From: Amaurobius ferox
Lineage: Eukaryota; Arthropoda; Arachnida; Araneae; Amaurobiidae
Assembly: GCA_951213105.1 (NCBI GenBank)
Contig: OX578139.1
Coordinates: 72,416,684-72,480,683, forward strand
DNA length: 64,000 nt
Reading direction: 5' to 3'
Below are positions 35,853-47,860 of the stretch, piece after piece. The notes beneath the pieces were generated by a model. It was not told the DNA's origin. It saw nothing but the letters and a program-made list of their open reading frames with translations, and made no database searches. Numbering within the stretch: position 1 is the first letter of the stretch; each line of letters begins with the position of its first letter. The position numbers and the translations under genes were made by a program.

Positions 35853-35929
35853 GGTACTTCTGTCACACTGCTTGAATCTGCACGAGTACATTGCTACTCG
35901 TCCCCTTTTTGGGAATTTATATATATATG

Positions 35930-36051
<122 letters not shown>

Positions 36052-36076
36052 AGTTACTTGCAATTACTATTTTTTT

Positions 36077-36502
36077 GCATTTAATTGTACATTATTAGGA
36101 TAAAAGTTTAATACTATAGGGATATTATTAAGGGATACACATAATATGTCATTTAAATATCTAAACATGTGGATATTATGCAAGCTTGGATAAATGTTCT
36201 TTTCATAGAAGAAATACAGATTAGCTAAAAATGAGGAGGCACACACCCCTTGTGGGGGGGTTTCCCGGCCACACAATTTGTTACCATAAACCCCTGGGTT
36301 GGTCGTGTGGTCTGGGCCTTCAACACCCCTTGTGGGATACCAAACTGCTGTTTAAAAAAACTACCACCATATTGAATATAATTCTCATAAAAAGTGAAAT
36401 TTAGTAATTTTTTAAAAAGAAAATTTGTATATTTTAGTTTGATATTACATTTTTCAAAAATTCCTAAAATAATTCTATACAGATCATCTATATCAATATT
36501 AA
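36077..36502 (-). pseudogene. PLE3 reverse-transcriptase fragment
   Basis: Minus-strand translation aligns with PLE1 RT residues about 421-540. It reads NIDIDDLYRI, then FYENYIQYGG and QFGIPQGV, then (after an insertion) CASSFLANLYFFYE, FRYLNDIL and FYPNNVQLN. The catalytic YVDD is YLND here, so the second of the usual two Asp is kept and the first is lost. The frame is broken by 80 extra bp at 36243-36336. The fragment stops at the right tip of the palindrome on one side and at an AT microsatellite on the other. Confidence 0.8.
36243..36336. mobile_element. 66-bp insertion with 14-bp target duplication in PLE3
   Basis: ACACCCCTTGTGGG occurs at 36243-36256 and 36323-36336 and encodes the same IPQGV codons of RT motif B. 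The 66 bp between (36257-36322) is foreign. Its ends carry CCGGCCACAC and GTGTGGTCTGG, an imperfect inverted repeat. Removing one repeat and the insert restores the RT frame, which shows insertion rather than deletion. Confidence 0.75.
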
Positions 36503-36533
36503 TATATATATATATATATACACATATATATTA
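36501..36533. repeat. (AT)n microsatellite
   Basis: Separates the minus-strand PLE3 RT fragment from a plus-oriented PLE 3' region, so it marks a junction. Confidence 0.9.
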
Positions 36534-36923
36534 ACTTTGTCCTGAGTCCTATACTGATTACTATTTTTGAAAGTTTTCATTAAAACTATTTTCGTTCAAG
36601 TGTATTCATTCCGGCGTCCACGCAAATTGACGAAGAAATGTAAACTACTCTGTCGAATGTTCCCTTGCAAACATGTCGACTCCCACGTGGTAGCTGTTCC
36701 TGTGAGTTAATATTTCTGTCTTATATATTTCTGGTTTATAATTCACTTAGTTTTTATTAACTCTCCTTCCACTAGCCAGTAGACAGTTCCGATGGTGTCC
36801 ATAATTAAATACTATCGTCATTAACTGGCTATTCTATCGATTTTAATTCGAATTGTATGGCTGTCCTGATCAGAATAAAATGTCGAACTAACCGCCATTT
36901 GTTGTGTAGTTTCAATCGTTTGT

Positions 36924-36925
<2 letters not shown>
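36534..36925 (+). mobile_element. PLE 3' region, related to the PLE2 3' end
   Basis: Collinear with 52917-53430: GTCCTATACTGATT, then TAGCCAGTAGACAGTTCC, AAATACTATCG, ACTGGCTATTCT, TATGGCTGTCC and TAACC. Both copies keep the inverted pair TAGCCAGT/ACTGGCTA around about 50-60 nt. Orientation is opposite to the adjoining PLE3 RT, so the two pieces are rearranged or independent. A (CT)n-(AT)n tract follows at 36927-36977. Confidence 0.65.
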
Positions 36926-36976
<51 letters not shown>

Positions 36977-36977
36977 G

Positions 36978-39585
36978 TAACAAACTTGCTTACCACAGGT
37001 TACAGTGAATGCACAAAATTTCTTTTCCTTATAAGAATACGTGCGAATTTGCGAATAGTTTTGATTTTTTTGTAAAAGAAGTTTTAATAATTTTCAAACA
37101 GATGTTTTAATATCAGCAATTAAAAAAGCATTATTGCTGTAAAAAAATATCAGTTAGAGTAAAATACATTGCAGTATTTGAAAAACCGCTTCAAACATTT
37201 TTATTTTCAAAAATTATGAGTGCTATTAAGGGTACTTAAGAAAAGTTTTCAGTTCTTAACTTTAAAAGTGTGGTTAAGTTGCGTAATGGAAATAATGCTA
37301 AATCATAGAATAAAAAGAATTGCTCTCATTACCACTTTTTGGGAAACTGCCGCAGTAATTAGGTCTTAATTAATTCTTTATGAAAAAGACCTGCCATAAT
37401 ATTTTATTCCAAATTTCCGTATTATATATTTTTAAATGATTAATTTCATATTCAATATTTTTTTGTAAAATAGTAAAGATCTTCGTCTGTGCTGCGACAC
37501 GATGTTCTCCTAAATGTAAAATAATATCCAGAAAAATAACAAAAATAATATTCAGAAAATAATAAAAAAATATTCGGAGAGAATATTTGCTTTCAAGCTG
37601 ACGTAGAAAATACATTTCCTTATAGAGATATTTTCCTTCGATAAGTTTCTCGAAGGGCGAATATATTGTTTTTCGATAGACATCAACGAAGAATGGATTT
37701 CATTTTTCTCTATATAAACTTTAATATATGCAAAGGAATGAAACATTTATAGAAAAATAGAATTTTCATAACTGACTTATTTGATATATTAATGTTAAAC
37801 TTCGTAATATGTAATGTATCTGTGTATACATGGCATAATGTAAAAATGTTGCTTACAATTTCATTTCTAAAAAGTTTTCTGAACAGGTTCTCTAAAAATT
37901 TTATAATTAGCCCGTAAAGTCAGTTGCTTCCATTTTGTAAATACAAAGCTTACCAAAGCAAGTGATCTCTTATCAGCCCAGCATAAAAACTCCGCGTATT
38001 CTCTAAATAAGCGTGATTATCGTCAGACTTGCTACAGCATTTTGCAGTAGTTTTAATGATTCATTACGATCGCTTTTTATAGCTGTTTCATAAATAACAA
38101 TTAGAACACTTCAAATTTACCAAATTTAGTACATAATGGTGGTACTAAAATGGAATATGACAGAATGGAAGCTAAGCAGTTAATTGCTTTGATAAAATAA
38201 AAAATTAAATCTGAATTTTCATCAGTATAATGCTAATATATTGATATTATAAATGATATGAGAATTCATATTTAAAATATTAAATCATAGCTAGTATTGA
38301 AACAATATATTACAAAATTTCTATAATTTCTATATCTCATTAAACTAATCATACACGTTTTACACAGCATGCCAAAGAATGTTAAGGGTCCAAAAGTTCA
38401 AAGCGAATATATGGTACGTAGTTATTAGACAATATGCTTTTAGAGAAATATTTGGTACTTTGGAATGTCTGATGTAAGCATGAGTTAAAGCAATGCGACG
38501 AACTGTTCAAACGTTGGCTGAGATCAACTGCAAAGGAACTGCTACAATACACCTGCAGGAAAATCCTTTCAAGATGAGATCAAACAGAACAGATCAATCA
38601 GAAAGAGACCGATTGTATGTATATCTTAAATAAGTCTTAATATATGTGTATATCTCAGTTTCTGAAACTATAAATATTGATTCGCTACATTGATTGGCTT
38701 GGAATTCGCATGACTAAATTTTTAGTTTTAATTATATGGATTGTAACTGGTAGTCACGAGTTCATGTGTAATAGGGTGTAAGCCCACAAATATGAAAAAC
38801 GTGATGCAATTATGCAGAGAAAATCGAAGTAGATTAAAGTAAGACAAAGTAAAGAGAACTTAAAAAGTAAAATGATATGCATACGGTACTCTTTTACTTT
38901 TATATGACTACTGACAGAGACTGAAATGCTTTATACGAAGGACATACCAGATTCAAATTTCAGACCTGAATCATAAAATTTGGTCTAAATAATTAGACTC
39001 TAGTTTGTAACCTGTTAGTAACGAGTTAGAACACGTTGCTGCGCTTCAGTAAATTGCATGACCAAAAGCTTTGAAATAAAACGTTGACTTGTGTTTCATT
39101 CCGTCATGGTTAATTACTTCATTGACGCTCACCAGGTATCACCACCATGTACTACCACCACTACCAAACAGCAGTGCGGACCCTACCTGCCTCTCGACAA
39201 CACGGGTTCACCACCATGTACTTCTGATTATATCCTGTCTGTGCTACTTACTATTGTCTGAATTCAGCTTAGGGTGATATGAGTTTGCATAATTTCTGAG
39301 GAATATGTAGAGAAATTACTGCTCATAATCGAGGACGTCAATCTAACCAGGTAACAGACTGTGTAACGAGCTGCACCTCTATAAAAGTATAGCCAATTAG
39401 CCTTCTGAGGACAGAGGCATAATAAGCCAACCTTTTAGTTGGATTCCAGTTGTCTTACCGTTGTCTAGAAAAGTTCACATAAGTAAAACAGTTCTTATAT
39501 GTATTAACAAACGTATAATACAGTACCCAGCATTTTTATAAGCAGTTGATTAGTCCTCTTGACTTTTTTATATTTACATTATTCA
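36978..39585. other. Unassigned spacer
   Basis: AT-rich; open frames at 37370-37746 and 39089-39277 have no family signature. Nothing else recognised. Confidence 0.45.
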
Positions 39586-39985
39586 GAGGTTGCTTATTGC
39601 GAGACCGTTGATTTTTAGCGGGCATTCGGCTAGTCTTTAAACTAATCATCGCATGCTCTAACCATTGGGTTACCGAGACGAAATATTATTGACGAAGTGG
39701 TCACTCTCTGATCACCTCACTCTGAAGTTAGATAGGCATGCAACAACCTATTAAAACAACGATCTTAATTTTCATACATTTTTATGCAGACTAACATTCG
39801 GTGTGGTCGTGATCTTGAATAATGGCATCATAACTGATAAAGTCTGCTGAAAATTCGGAACCAGGTCTTTCCAAACGTCCATCATCATTGCATTCAATCT
39901 ACTGAGTTAATCTGTTCTGCCGACATTGTAAAGATCACCCACTGTTCCTACCGACGATCAGAACGTAGAACTTCGCTCAACGGAT
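39586..39985 (-). repeat. Dispersed repeat family C, copy 2
   Basis: Collinear with 34296-34665, starting GGTTGCTTATTGCGAGACCG and ending near CTGCCGACATTGTAAAG. It directly precedes a LINE ORF fragment on the plus strand. Confidence 0.5.
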
Positions 39986-40029
39986 CCTCCATGGCCAATT
40001 TCACACCTACAAAGGAGGTTTAAAACCCA

Positions 40030-40345
40030 GCCGTTGAAGCCTGGCAAATGTCTGGGATCATGTACAGGACGGTAGGACTGCATACACCTTCTTCAGATTC
40101 GCATCACCCTCCAGGCACTGGAGCTGCAGGCTACTAATGCAACGTTTCACAAGCCAAGGAGCATTCCTGAGATACCTAAAGATGTTTAATACAAACATTC
40201 TTCGGTATGCACCTGCGGCGAAGAGGGTGATCTGCAATCCTACTTATTAGACTGTCCGCTAACTGACGAATATAATCTCAGGACTCCAGTTCCATACATT
40301 TGGCAGGCTTGGCGGTATAACATAACGAAGCAACCATCTATACAG
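40030..40345 (+). pseudogene. LINE ORF2 C-terminal region
   Basis: Translation contains WDHVQDGRTAYTFFR, then LMQRFTSQGAFLRYLKMF and, after a frame change, CTCGEEGDLQSYLLDCPLTD. This matches the terminal Cys-rich module after the RT in RNase-H-bearing or R1/Jockey/I-type LINEs (W-x-GRTTY ... LTGHG-x-F-x-YL ... C-x-CG ... LL-x-CPL). The expected His in the Cys motif is Tyr here. No upstream RT domain was seen, so it is a 5'-truncated copy, as usual for LINEs. Confidence 0.65.
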
Positions 40346-40559
40346 AACAAGGTTAGAAAGATGAAGGTTAATGGGCAATGTCGACGATATCACGGATACA
40401 TAACCTTTGCTGCTGCGCTACCTCTATACCATCTCCGTTTATTGTTTCCAATCTGCAACATACTCACCAGTCTCCAATCTCGGCTCATAGCTCTATTCTG
40501 CGCTGTGTTCGTGCCCTCAGGAGCAGTGAGAGTAAAAAAAACATAAAAACTTCAAGTTG

Positions 40560-42769
40560 ATCTCTCTCCATCGGGCGGATCTGAATCGGTGGAAGGATGT
40601 TCCCACCATGATAGTTTCCTACACAAGTAGGCTTTCTTCATTCCAGCTGTTCCTATGCCAATAGGCTTTCTTCATTCTCTCCTTTCTCCTCTTTCCATCC
40701 TTCCCCCGCAGGTCCCCTTCTTATTATTTTCTTTGGCCTGCGCGGGTTTCTTATCTTTCTTTCCTTTTTCAACTCCCGGCACCTGGGGGATTGTCCCAGT
40801 ATTTTAATTTTATTGTCCCAGTATTTTAATTTTATTTCCAGGTCACCTAAGCCGCGGTCCTTTGCCCAAAGGGATCCCCACTAGCGTTTTTCTTTAATTT
40901 CCGCATGCTGGGGTCTTGTCCCATCAGTATCTTATAATGTTGTGTTTTCCCACCTCAGTAGTGGAAGCCTTATGTTGAGGCCTAAGGTATTCGTGTTGCT
41001 GGGGTATTGTCCCAGCCCTCTGTTTTCTAGGTGTCCTGCCACCCAAGTGGTGGTTTCTTAAAATCAGTGCTGCTATTTCAGGGCTGCTCTAACACCATTA
41101 TTTTTAGCCTCATTTAATCCCTTCCCTTTCAGTCTCCCGCATCTGTTTTCCCCTTTTCCGTGCTTTAATTCGCTTTACCACGTTTTCTTTCAGGAAGAAG
41201 CGTGTAAAGGCCATGGAACGGGGCTTCCCCTGAAGCCGCAAGTTTACAGGACATCATCGGATAGTTCGGGTTCTTGGTTTTGGCTTTAAATAACCCCACC
41301 CTATCTCCCACCTAAGTAATACTTCCAACCAGTTTCCTTTTTCGGGTTACAGGCTTCAGGCACCAAGCTCAATGGACTGCCAGCCAAGGGTTCTCCCTTA
41401 GGCCGCAGCCCATGCTGCAATGTACGTTTATTTTCCCTGCGCGCGCACAAGTTTTAATTAACGCCGCGGTAGTCGCTTTAGTTTTATCCCTAGCCTTAAA
41501 CTTAGTTCCTTAGTGTTATCCTTATTTACTGACAAAATTCGGTTCTTACGGTTTTCCTTGTTGCCCCACCACTTCTTTAATTTCGCCTAGAACAGCTATT
41601 GTAATTCTTCTATGTGTTCGTTTATATCCTCTTTGGCTTAATAGCCTATTTACCAAGGCTGTCTCCCCTAGTTATTCTTTCGTTTTAGGCCTTCTTAGTT
41701 AAGTAGATATTAGTTTTAGCAACACGTTGTTACTTAAGTTCCTGTCTTCTCCTATCCTTTTATCCATGTGGAGAGGTTTTCCTTCCCGGTCCGGGCTTTG
41801 TCTGCGGGTGAGGTTTAGGGTCAGCGTGAGGACCCCGTCCTACGCTCCTACCTCCTCAATTGTCTTACCGCTGCTATCGTAAATGATAAGTCTCGTCATC
41901 CTAAGTTCTTCGCCCCCCGCTGCCTTCCCGTCTTACTAGTACTCCATGCTTTGGATGGTAACATTCCTCTTTTAGCCATTTCTAGCCACGATTTCTAAGT
42001 GCTTAAGTATTCCAGCGGAACACTCCGCCTCTGCTTTCTTCCATTCGGTCTTCTTCCTACCCGGCCCTTCTTAGCCTTCTCTCTTTGTTTCTTCAGGATT
42101 AAGTTAACCTGGCAGTACAGGTTTAAGATCGGGTTGCGACAGGGCCTCTTTAAGTTGTATGCTGCCTCTGCATAACTACCTAGTGGTAGAAAGACGACAT
42201 CATCTGCAAAATTCATCCAAATTAAGCAATCTGCGGCAATCTTCCTTGGCTTTTCTGGTTCCACTAGCAGTAACTGCATTCGAAAACTGTCGATTCCTGC
42301 TTCTCGTGGCTGTCCTGCACTCCCTATGGAGTTGGGGTGTTTTATCGCTCAGATTTCCTCAATTAAGGGAAGTTCCCCTAAGGACCCCTGAGTGCTCCTG
42401 CAGCCGTGAGGCTCTGGGCTTATGCTTCCCAGGTTGTTCCCCGGGGATGAGGTTTGTGTAATTCTGAGTTCACGTTTTCTATTCTTGGCATTGAGTCTCG
42501 TCTTAGTCCTACAATTGTATCCTATGCCATCTTCAATCTGGAACCCCAGACCGCGGCACCTTAAGCCCACGACCAGGAAGGAAATTGATCTCCAAGACAA
42601 AAGAGGAACGACGAGCCTCCCAAACCCACCGGACAGAGAAAACCGCCGACTCCAACATCCTATACCGCCTGTCCTCTCTTGGGCCTCAGCTATACTGTGT
42701 CGTCCGTAGACGATATGCAGTGGTGTGGAATTAAATCTGTAAACCAAGAGGTAGGGCAGGTTCATATTG
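40560..42769 (+). other. GC-rich tract after the LINE, possible long 3' UTR
   Basis: Clearly richer in GC and pyrimidine runs than its neighbours and bounded by the LINE ORF and a SINE. It holds repeated stem-loop modules at 40783-41053. A minus frame at 41995-42279 contains FADDVVFLP, like RT motif C, but without supporting motifs. Frames at 42349-42765 are unrecognised. Confidence 0.4.
40783..41053 (+). repeat. Repeated stem-loop modules
   Basis: CTGGGGGATTGTCCCAG (40783-40799), CTGGGGTCTTGTCCCA (40909-40923) and GCTGGGGTATTGTCCCAGC (40998-41016) are the same hairpin with changed flanks. Each is followed by a CCACC-AAGT-GGTGG-type element (weak near 40845; 40950-40964; 41039-41053). A 23-bp tandem duplication of ATTGTCCCAGTATTTTAATT sits in the first module. 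Confidence 0.55.
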
Positions 42770-43125
42770 CTGTCTCCCAGTTGAGTCTCTCAACGGTTGA
42801 GCGTCGGCAGGCCAGTACGAAGATCAAGGGTCCGATTCCCGGTTGGGGCAACACGATTCTTTACAACGGGGGCAGAAAAAGTAAATCCCATAGGTTAGTG
42901 CAGATATGTCGGAGATCTGAAAGCTACCCAAGTACGACTAGCACGGATTCAATGGACTCTGGTATATTGAACGCCGATTTCAAATCAAGAGGATAACGAC
43001 CACACAAGAAGATAGCCTGGAGAATAAAAATAGCATCAGGAAACTATCCCAAGATAAAAATAGCAGGAGGTGGTCAGTCAGATTGTGAGTTGCAGGCCAA
43101 TCTGACATTAGAGAAAGGAGAATGT
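42770..43125 (+). mobile_element. tRNA-derived SINE, copy 2
   Basis: Head with A-box-like CTCTCAACGGTTGAGCG and B box GGTCCGATTCC (near 42832). The body is collinear with the copy at 1650: GGAGATCTGAAAGC, GACTAGCACGGATTCAATGG, GGTGGTCAGTCAGATTGTG. Confidence 0.75.
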
Positions 43126-44137
43126 AGAGTTTTATATAATAACGTTATACTAATTGTATTAAAAGGTTGAATGTTTACCAACGTTTTAGCAGGCAGAAAG
43201 ATTGATAATAAGATCCGTGGGTTGACTGCCGAAATAATTTTAATATTCTGTAAAAAAAATATATATATATTCTTTATTTGCTACCAAAATTTCGTATGGG
43301 AGATTCTAAAAAATAATTCTAAGATTACAATTGAACGTTTCAGTACAATTCAATCAACGTGGATAGAAATTGTTTTGGAACTAATTAAAGCTATTAGTAT
43401 TTATTATTAAATACCAATGCCGTATAATCAATGATACAATGTTAACGTTTCAAAGAAACTTGCCCCCCACAATATATTTATTAGACTGTAAGTCTTCTTA
43501 GACATGTATGAAGTTTCTAATTGCCTAATGTGCGTAAATGTTAGACTTATGTCATAAATACATTATTTTTTTTTTAAATAAATGTTTACGAACTTAAGAT
43601 ATGTTAAAATATTACAGATAATACACATGCGATCTAAAATGAAGACTACACACGTGAATTTATATAAAAAAATTGTATCATACATAGAAAAACATTATTT
43701 TCCTGTTTTTACGTTAAGAAATGCAACATTTTATTTATTTATGTTACGCAAACATACCTCACTAAAACACATGGATAGAGCATAGAGAATGAAAATTTCA
43801 TGACGAAAACATTTTGTCCTGCCCCTTTCCTACTTAAACATCGTCATTACCTAAATAGAATAATTTCTGTTATTTTTTAGCACAGAAATTGTAGAAGAAA
43901 TCCCTACTGCACATCATTTTTAAAAAAACAAACAAATAGGCAAAACAACATTTTCCATATAGGCGAATGTATTCCCCGTTCCTCATTACCTCTCGAAAAC
44001 TTTTGTGAATACGAAACAAAAATTGCGAATATATTTTACATAATTTATTTCAATTTTATTTCTTTGAATTTATTGAGCTCAATTTTACGAGTACTGGAAA
44101 TCAATTTAGAACAAAAAGAAGGGATTTCATTCTGCCT
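43126..44137. other. Unassigned spacer
   Basis: Short frames at 43171-43410 and 43582-43785 have no family signature. Confidence 0.4.
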
Positions 44138-44890
44138 CATTTATTTATGAATATATATTTGTTCTAAATTCTAAAAATTAATCGTGCAAAATATAGAGCT
44201 CTTTAGAACAATATTGCAGAATTGGAAGGCTTTATTACTGTTCCATTGAAATATTGGAAGCATTTAATTTTGAAAAGTTTCATATAAATTGTAAAAAAAA
44301 ATATGCCTACTATTTAGGGATTGACTTTATTCTTAATTTGTATATGTTTAGGATACGTCCACTTAGTTTATAAAACTGGGATGAATTTATATATGAATAT
44401 ATATTAATTCTAAATTCCAAGTATTGATCGCGCAGAAATAGAGCAATTTAGAACACTATTACAGATTTAAGAGGCTTTAAGGCTTTATTACTATTGCATT
44501 GAAATATTGGAATCATTTAATTTGGAAAAAATTTAAGTAAATTGTAAAAAAAATATCTACTGTTTATATTGGAGACTGAGATTCTTTTCAATTTATATAT
44601 GTTTAGGATGCGTGCATTTAGTTTATAAAACTAGGCTACATTTATTTATAAATATATATTTATTCTAAATTGCAAAAATTGATCTTGCAAATAATAGAGT
44701 AATTTAGAACAATATTGCAGAATTAAGAGTCTTTACTACTCTTCCATTAAAATATTAGAAGCATTTAATTTTGTGAAGCTTCGTGTAAATTATAAAAAAT
44801 TATATCTACTGTTTATATTAGAGTAATTTCATTCTCAATGTATATATGTTTAGGATATGTCCATTTAGCTTATACTCTGAGCTAAATTTT
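44138..44890. repeat. Tandem repeat, about 250-bp unit, three units
   Basis: Unit starts (CATTTATTTATGAATATATATT type) are at 44138, 44384 and 44639. Each contains TTCTAAATT, GCAAAAATAGAG, TTTAGAACAATATTGCAG, TATATGTTTAGGATACGTCC and TTAGTTTATAAAACT. About 80% similar by eye, non-coding. Confidence 0.75.
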
Positions 44891-46346
44891 ATTTTAATCC
44901 AATTTAAAAAAAATATGAAGAGAATAAAAAACAATAATTTTAAATTATAGTGAATGATCTCTGTTTCGTGTCTTTTATATCTTTCTAAAGAAAACTATCG
45001 GCATATCCAGTGTTGAATAATTAGCGCTTATGAATTTAGTTCCGCATTTTTTAATCCCTGAATGAAGGAAAAGCCCTAAGTGTCCCTATATGTTCAGAGT
45101 AGTTTAAAATAAACACCATTTGAAATCCACATAAGAACCAATTAATTATCTGTCGAGTGAAAAAAAATAATATTCGAACAACAAAACAAACTAAATACGA
45201 TCAAACTCCAATAGCATTAGGCAAACGACCACACCTTCAAAAGTAGGGCCCATTTCACGTCAATTATTTATATAATACCGCATTGTGTCGTCGAATGAAA
45301 TATGATATCAGCACTTCACTTTGTGGATTATTACATCGGCAAATGAGTCCATAGTTATGATCTTCCATATTTATGACCTGCAAAGTATACTTCAAAGAGA
45401 CACATTCAAATAAGGAATGGAACAATAATTTATTTATATTGAAGATATTAAAAATCACAAAATCCATCTGAAAAGGCATTCTTAAAAATTTGGAAGACAC
45501 TCCTGGTGCAGCTACCTGCACCAATAAACCAGTTTCGACCCGGTTATGAGCTCGTCAGCATGCAGCAGCAGATGTCTACAATGGTAGCAAGAAACGTGCT
45601 GTAACCACAGAAAAAGAAGTACAGGAACTTTGTATTACACAATGATGGTGCCGGACTTTTAGTGCGCTATTTCGAATTGATAAAACAACAACATATACAA
45701 CGTCGTTTCAGGCTAATGTCAATATTCTATGTGTCTAAAAAATTATTCCACAGAACAAAATAGCTTGTGTTTTTTTATATTTTAAAGAATTTCTATCAAA
45801 GAAATGACGATTCCTTCAACACGTTTGCTTGAAACATATGAACAAAAAACATTAACTTGATTATGTATGAATTCATCAAAAATGTCTAACTTTGAACGAT
45901 ATATTACTTACCCATTCAGCTTCAGCAAGACCACTTGAAACTTCATTTTCTTCCAGTCACTTCTTGAGCACGTTACCTTAATATCGATTACAATAACAGA
46001 AGCGAAATGCGTCTGTACCTGAGTATCTGAGTTGAAATGAATTTCACAAAAAACCGAGTATTTTGAGTGTTGCGCAGAATGCCCATTTTTCAATTTGGTT
46101 TCATGCTCAAGAAGCGTGTTATAAATGATTTCAAGTGGGCATAATTGTGTGCACGAATGAAGAAGAGAATATATTTAGCCAACAGGATAAAGTTAAAGTG
46201 TTTTATTTATTTTCTTATTTATGAAATAGTAAAAAGAGAGAAATATATTTTAAACTTTCTATTATAGAGAAATAAATCGGTATGAACTTATGTAAGCTGA
46301 GAAAATTATATTGCATTGCTCTGTTGGTCTTTAATGTTGGGTTATT
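44891..46346. other. Unassigned spacer with one strong hairpin
   Basis: GGTGCAG-CTAC-CTGCACC at 45505-45522 is a perfect 7-bp hairpin followed by CCAGTTTCGACCCGGTTATG, a phrase that looks TE-derived, but I cannot name the family. Nothing else recognised. Confidence 0.4.
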
Positions 46347-47301
46347 ACTTTCCTTATATACATAATGTATAAGGAAAGTATTGTGACGGGGTCGAAAATT
46401 CGAATTCGAGTTTTCGACGGGAGAGCACGTTTCAAGCATCCCTGATCACGAATCAAACATTTTTGAAGTGATGTCTGTGTGTGTGTGTGTGTGAAAGTAT
46501 GTGTGTATGTGTGTGTGTGTGTCAGTGAGTCTGTGGAGACGATAACTGACGAACGAATGGACCGATTTAAACCAAATTTGGTACAAAAATCACAATCCGT
46601 AAACACTGGAAGCCTATTGTTCTTATACGCAATCGAACGTTTGGAACCCCCCTAAATTTTCGAATGAAATTTTGAAAAAATCGTCAAAAAATCAAAACCA
46701 CGAATAAAGTTACGCAAATAGACATTTCTTATGTAATTTTTCATTAGAAAACGATTGATGTAAATTTTAGAACTCTAACATGAACCGTTCTCGAGATATT
46801 GCACATTTTTCATAAAAATTATCTAAAAGTTATATAAAATTAAAAAGAAAATATTTCCTATTGAGAAGCATGTTCACTTTTCATATGTAATACCATGCGA
46901 TAAATTGGATGACATCATTCTCGTGGATCTAGCTCGTTCCATTCATGAAAAAGATACTTTGAGTAATACTTTTGTATTTGAACGCCAATAGTCATTTATC
47001 TGCTGTAAGACTAACTTATTTCTTTGTCCATAACGCTTGGCGAGATATTGGCGACGAATTTGGCGGAATGTCGCCAACTTGGCGACTTTTTGAAATGTTG
47101 CCAAATTAACGAAAATCTCGCCAAATGGATAAAAATGACGCTAAATCAATAAAAATGACGACTAATTGTCGAAAATTCAATATCTTGGTAAAATTATTTG
47201 TATCGACTATAAGAAAAACCTATTTTTTTTTACTGTAAAAGTAGTAAATTCATTACATTATATAAGGAAAGTCATGTGGTGCCCACATCAGATTTTTTTT
47301 T
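46347..47301 (+). mobile_element. HINE-A repeat, copy g (reference copy)
   Basis: Left end: ACTTTCCTTATATACATAATG then TATAAGGAAAGT, a 12-bp terminal hairpin. Next is a conserved segment (GTGACGGGGTCG, CTGATCACGAATC), a GT tract split by AAAGTATG, about 600 bp containing repeated GGCGA/TCGCC words, and the right end ATAAGGAAAGTCATGTGGTGCC then CACATCAGATTTTT. AAGGAAAGT thus occurs at one terminus and about 25 nt inside the other: an asymmetric terminal inverted repeat. With the hairpin and microsatellite this resembles HINE/DINE-1 elements, the non-autonomous partners of Helentrons. No transposase or Rep/Hel gene is present. Confidence 0.85.
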
Positions 47302-47539
47302 CTCTTCTGGGTCATTGGTTATATTTTTAATTTGGGTTCACTCTTAACAGTCAGAATAATTGATAACTGCAAAGTCTGTTTGTAATTGATTGTTAATTTC
47401 GATGTAGAGTTGCTGTGAGCTGTTTGTTGAAGACTGAAAAATTAAATCTGCCCTTTCTGTGTGTATAGTTGTAAACTCTACCTATCCTGCTACGGCACCA
47501 AATTTCAGGTTCAAGTGCACTAGCTAATGTAAAGTCTAG
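47302..47539. other. Unassigned spacer
   Basis: Part of a minus frame (47393-47644) with no recognised domain. Confidence 0.35.
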
Positions 47540-47860
47540 TCTAAAATTAAATATATGTGCTTTGAATGTTTTTGGTTCTTCAATCATCTTTGTGATGTTT
47601 CTGCCAGCAACAAAGCATAGAAGTTGAAAGTGGGTTCGCCCCATTAAATATTTGCCTATACTCGAAGTAAAAAGTTTTGTAAGTGATAGTTAATTAACTG
47701 AGGCTTAAGTCAACATTCTAAGCCAATCTTACACTCTTACAAGTTCATATTTGTTTATTTGTAAAATATTAGAACTGTACACTTTGCCGTCTATAAAAAT
47801 GTGCAGTACATTTTTTTTTTAAAGAGTGCAAAAATTTTAGTGGCATTATTTTAGTGGCAA
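47540..47860. repeat. Dispersed repeat family D, copy 2
   Basis: Homologous to 21291-21660 (see that entry). The 83-residue minus frame overlapping it includes AGRNITKMIEE from the shared stretch, which is the only part conserved with copy 1. Confidence 0.5.

Noticed and set aside
36862..36895. Hammerhead-like CTGATCAG...GTCGAAC in the PLE 3' region
   Set aside because: One departure in the CTGATGA core and an incomplete GAAA. The related copy at 53353-53385 has a different hairpin (CGGAAG/CTTCCG) and no core, so no shared ribozyme fold is supported.
41995..42279. LINE RT motif FADDVVFLP on the minus strand
   Set aside because: Only the short motif matches. Upstream residues lack any RT motif B and the rest of the frame is unlike an RT; kept only as a note.
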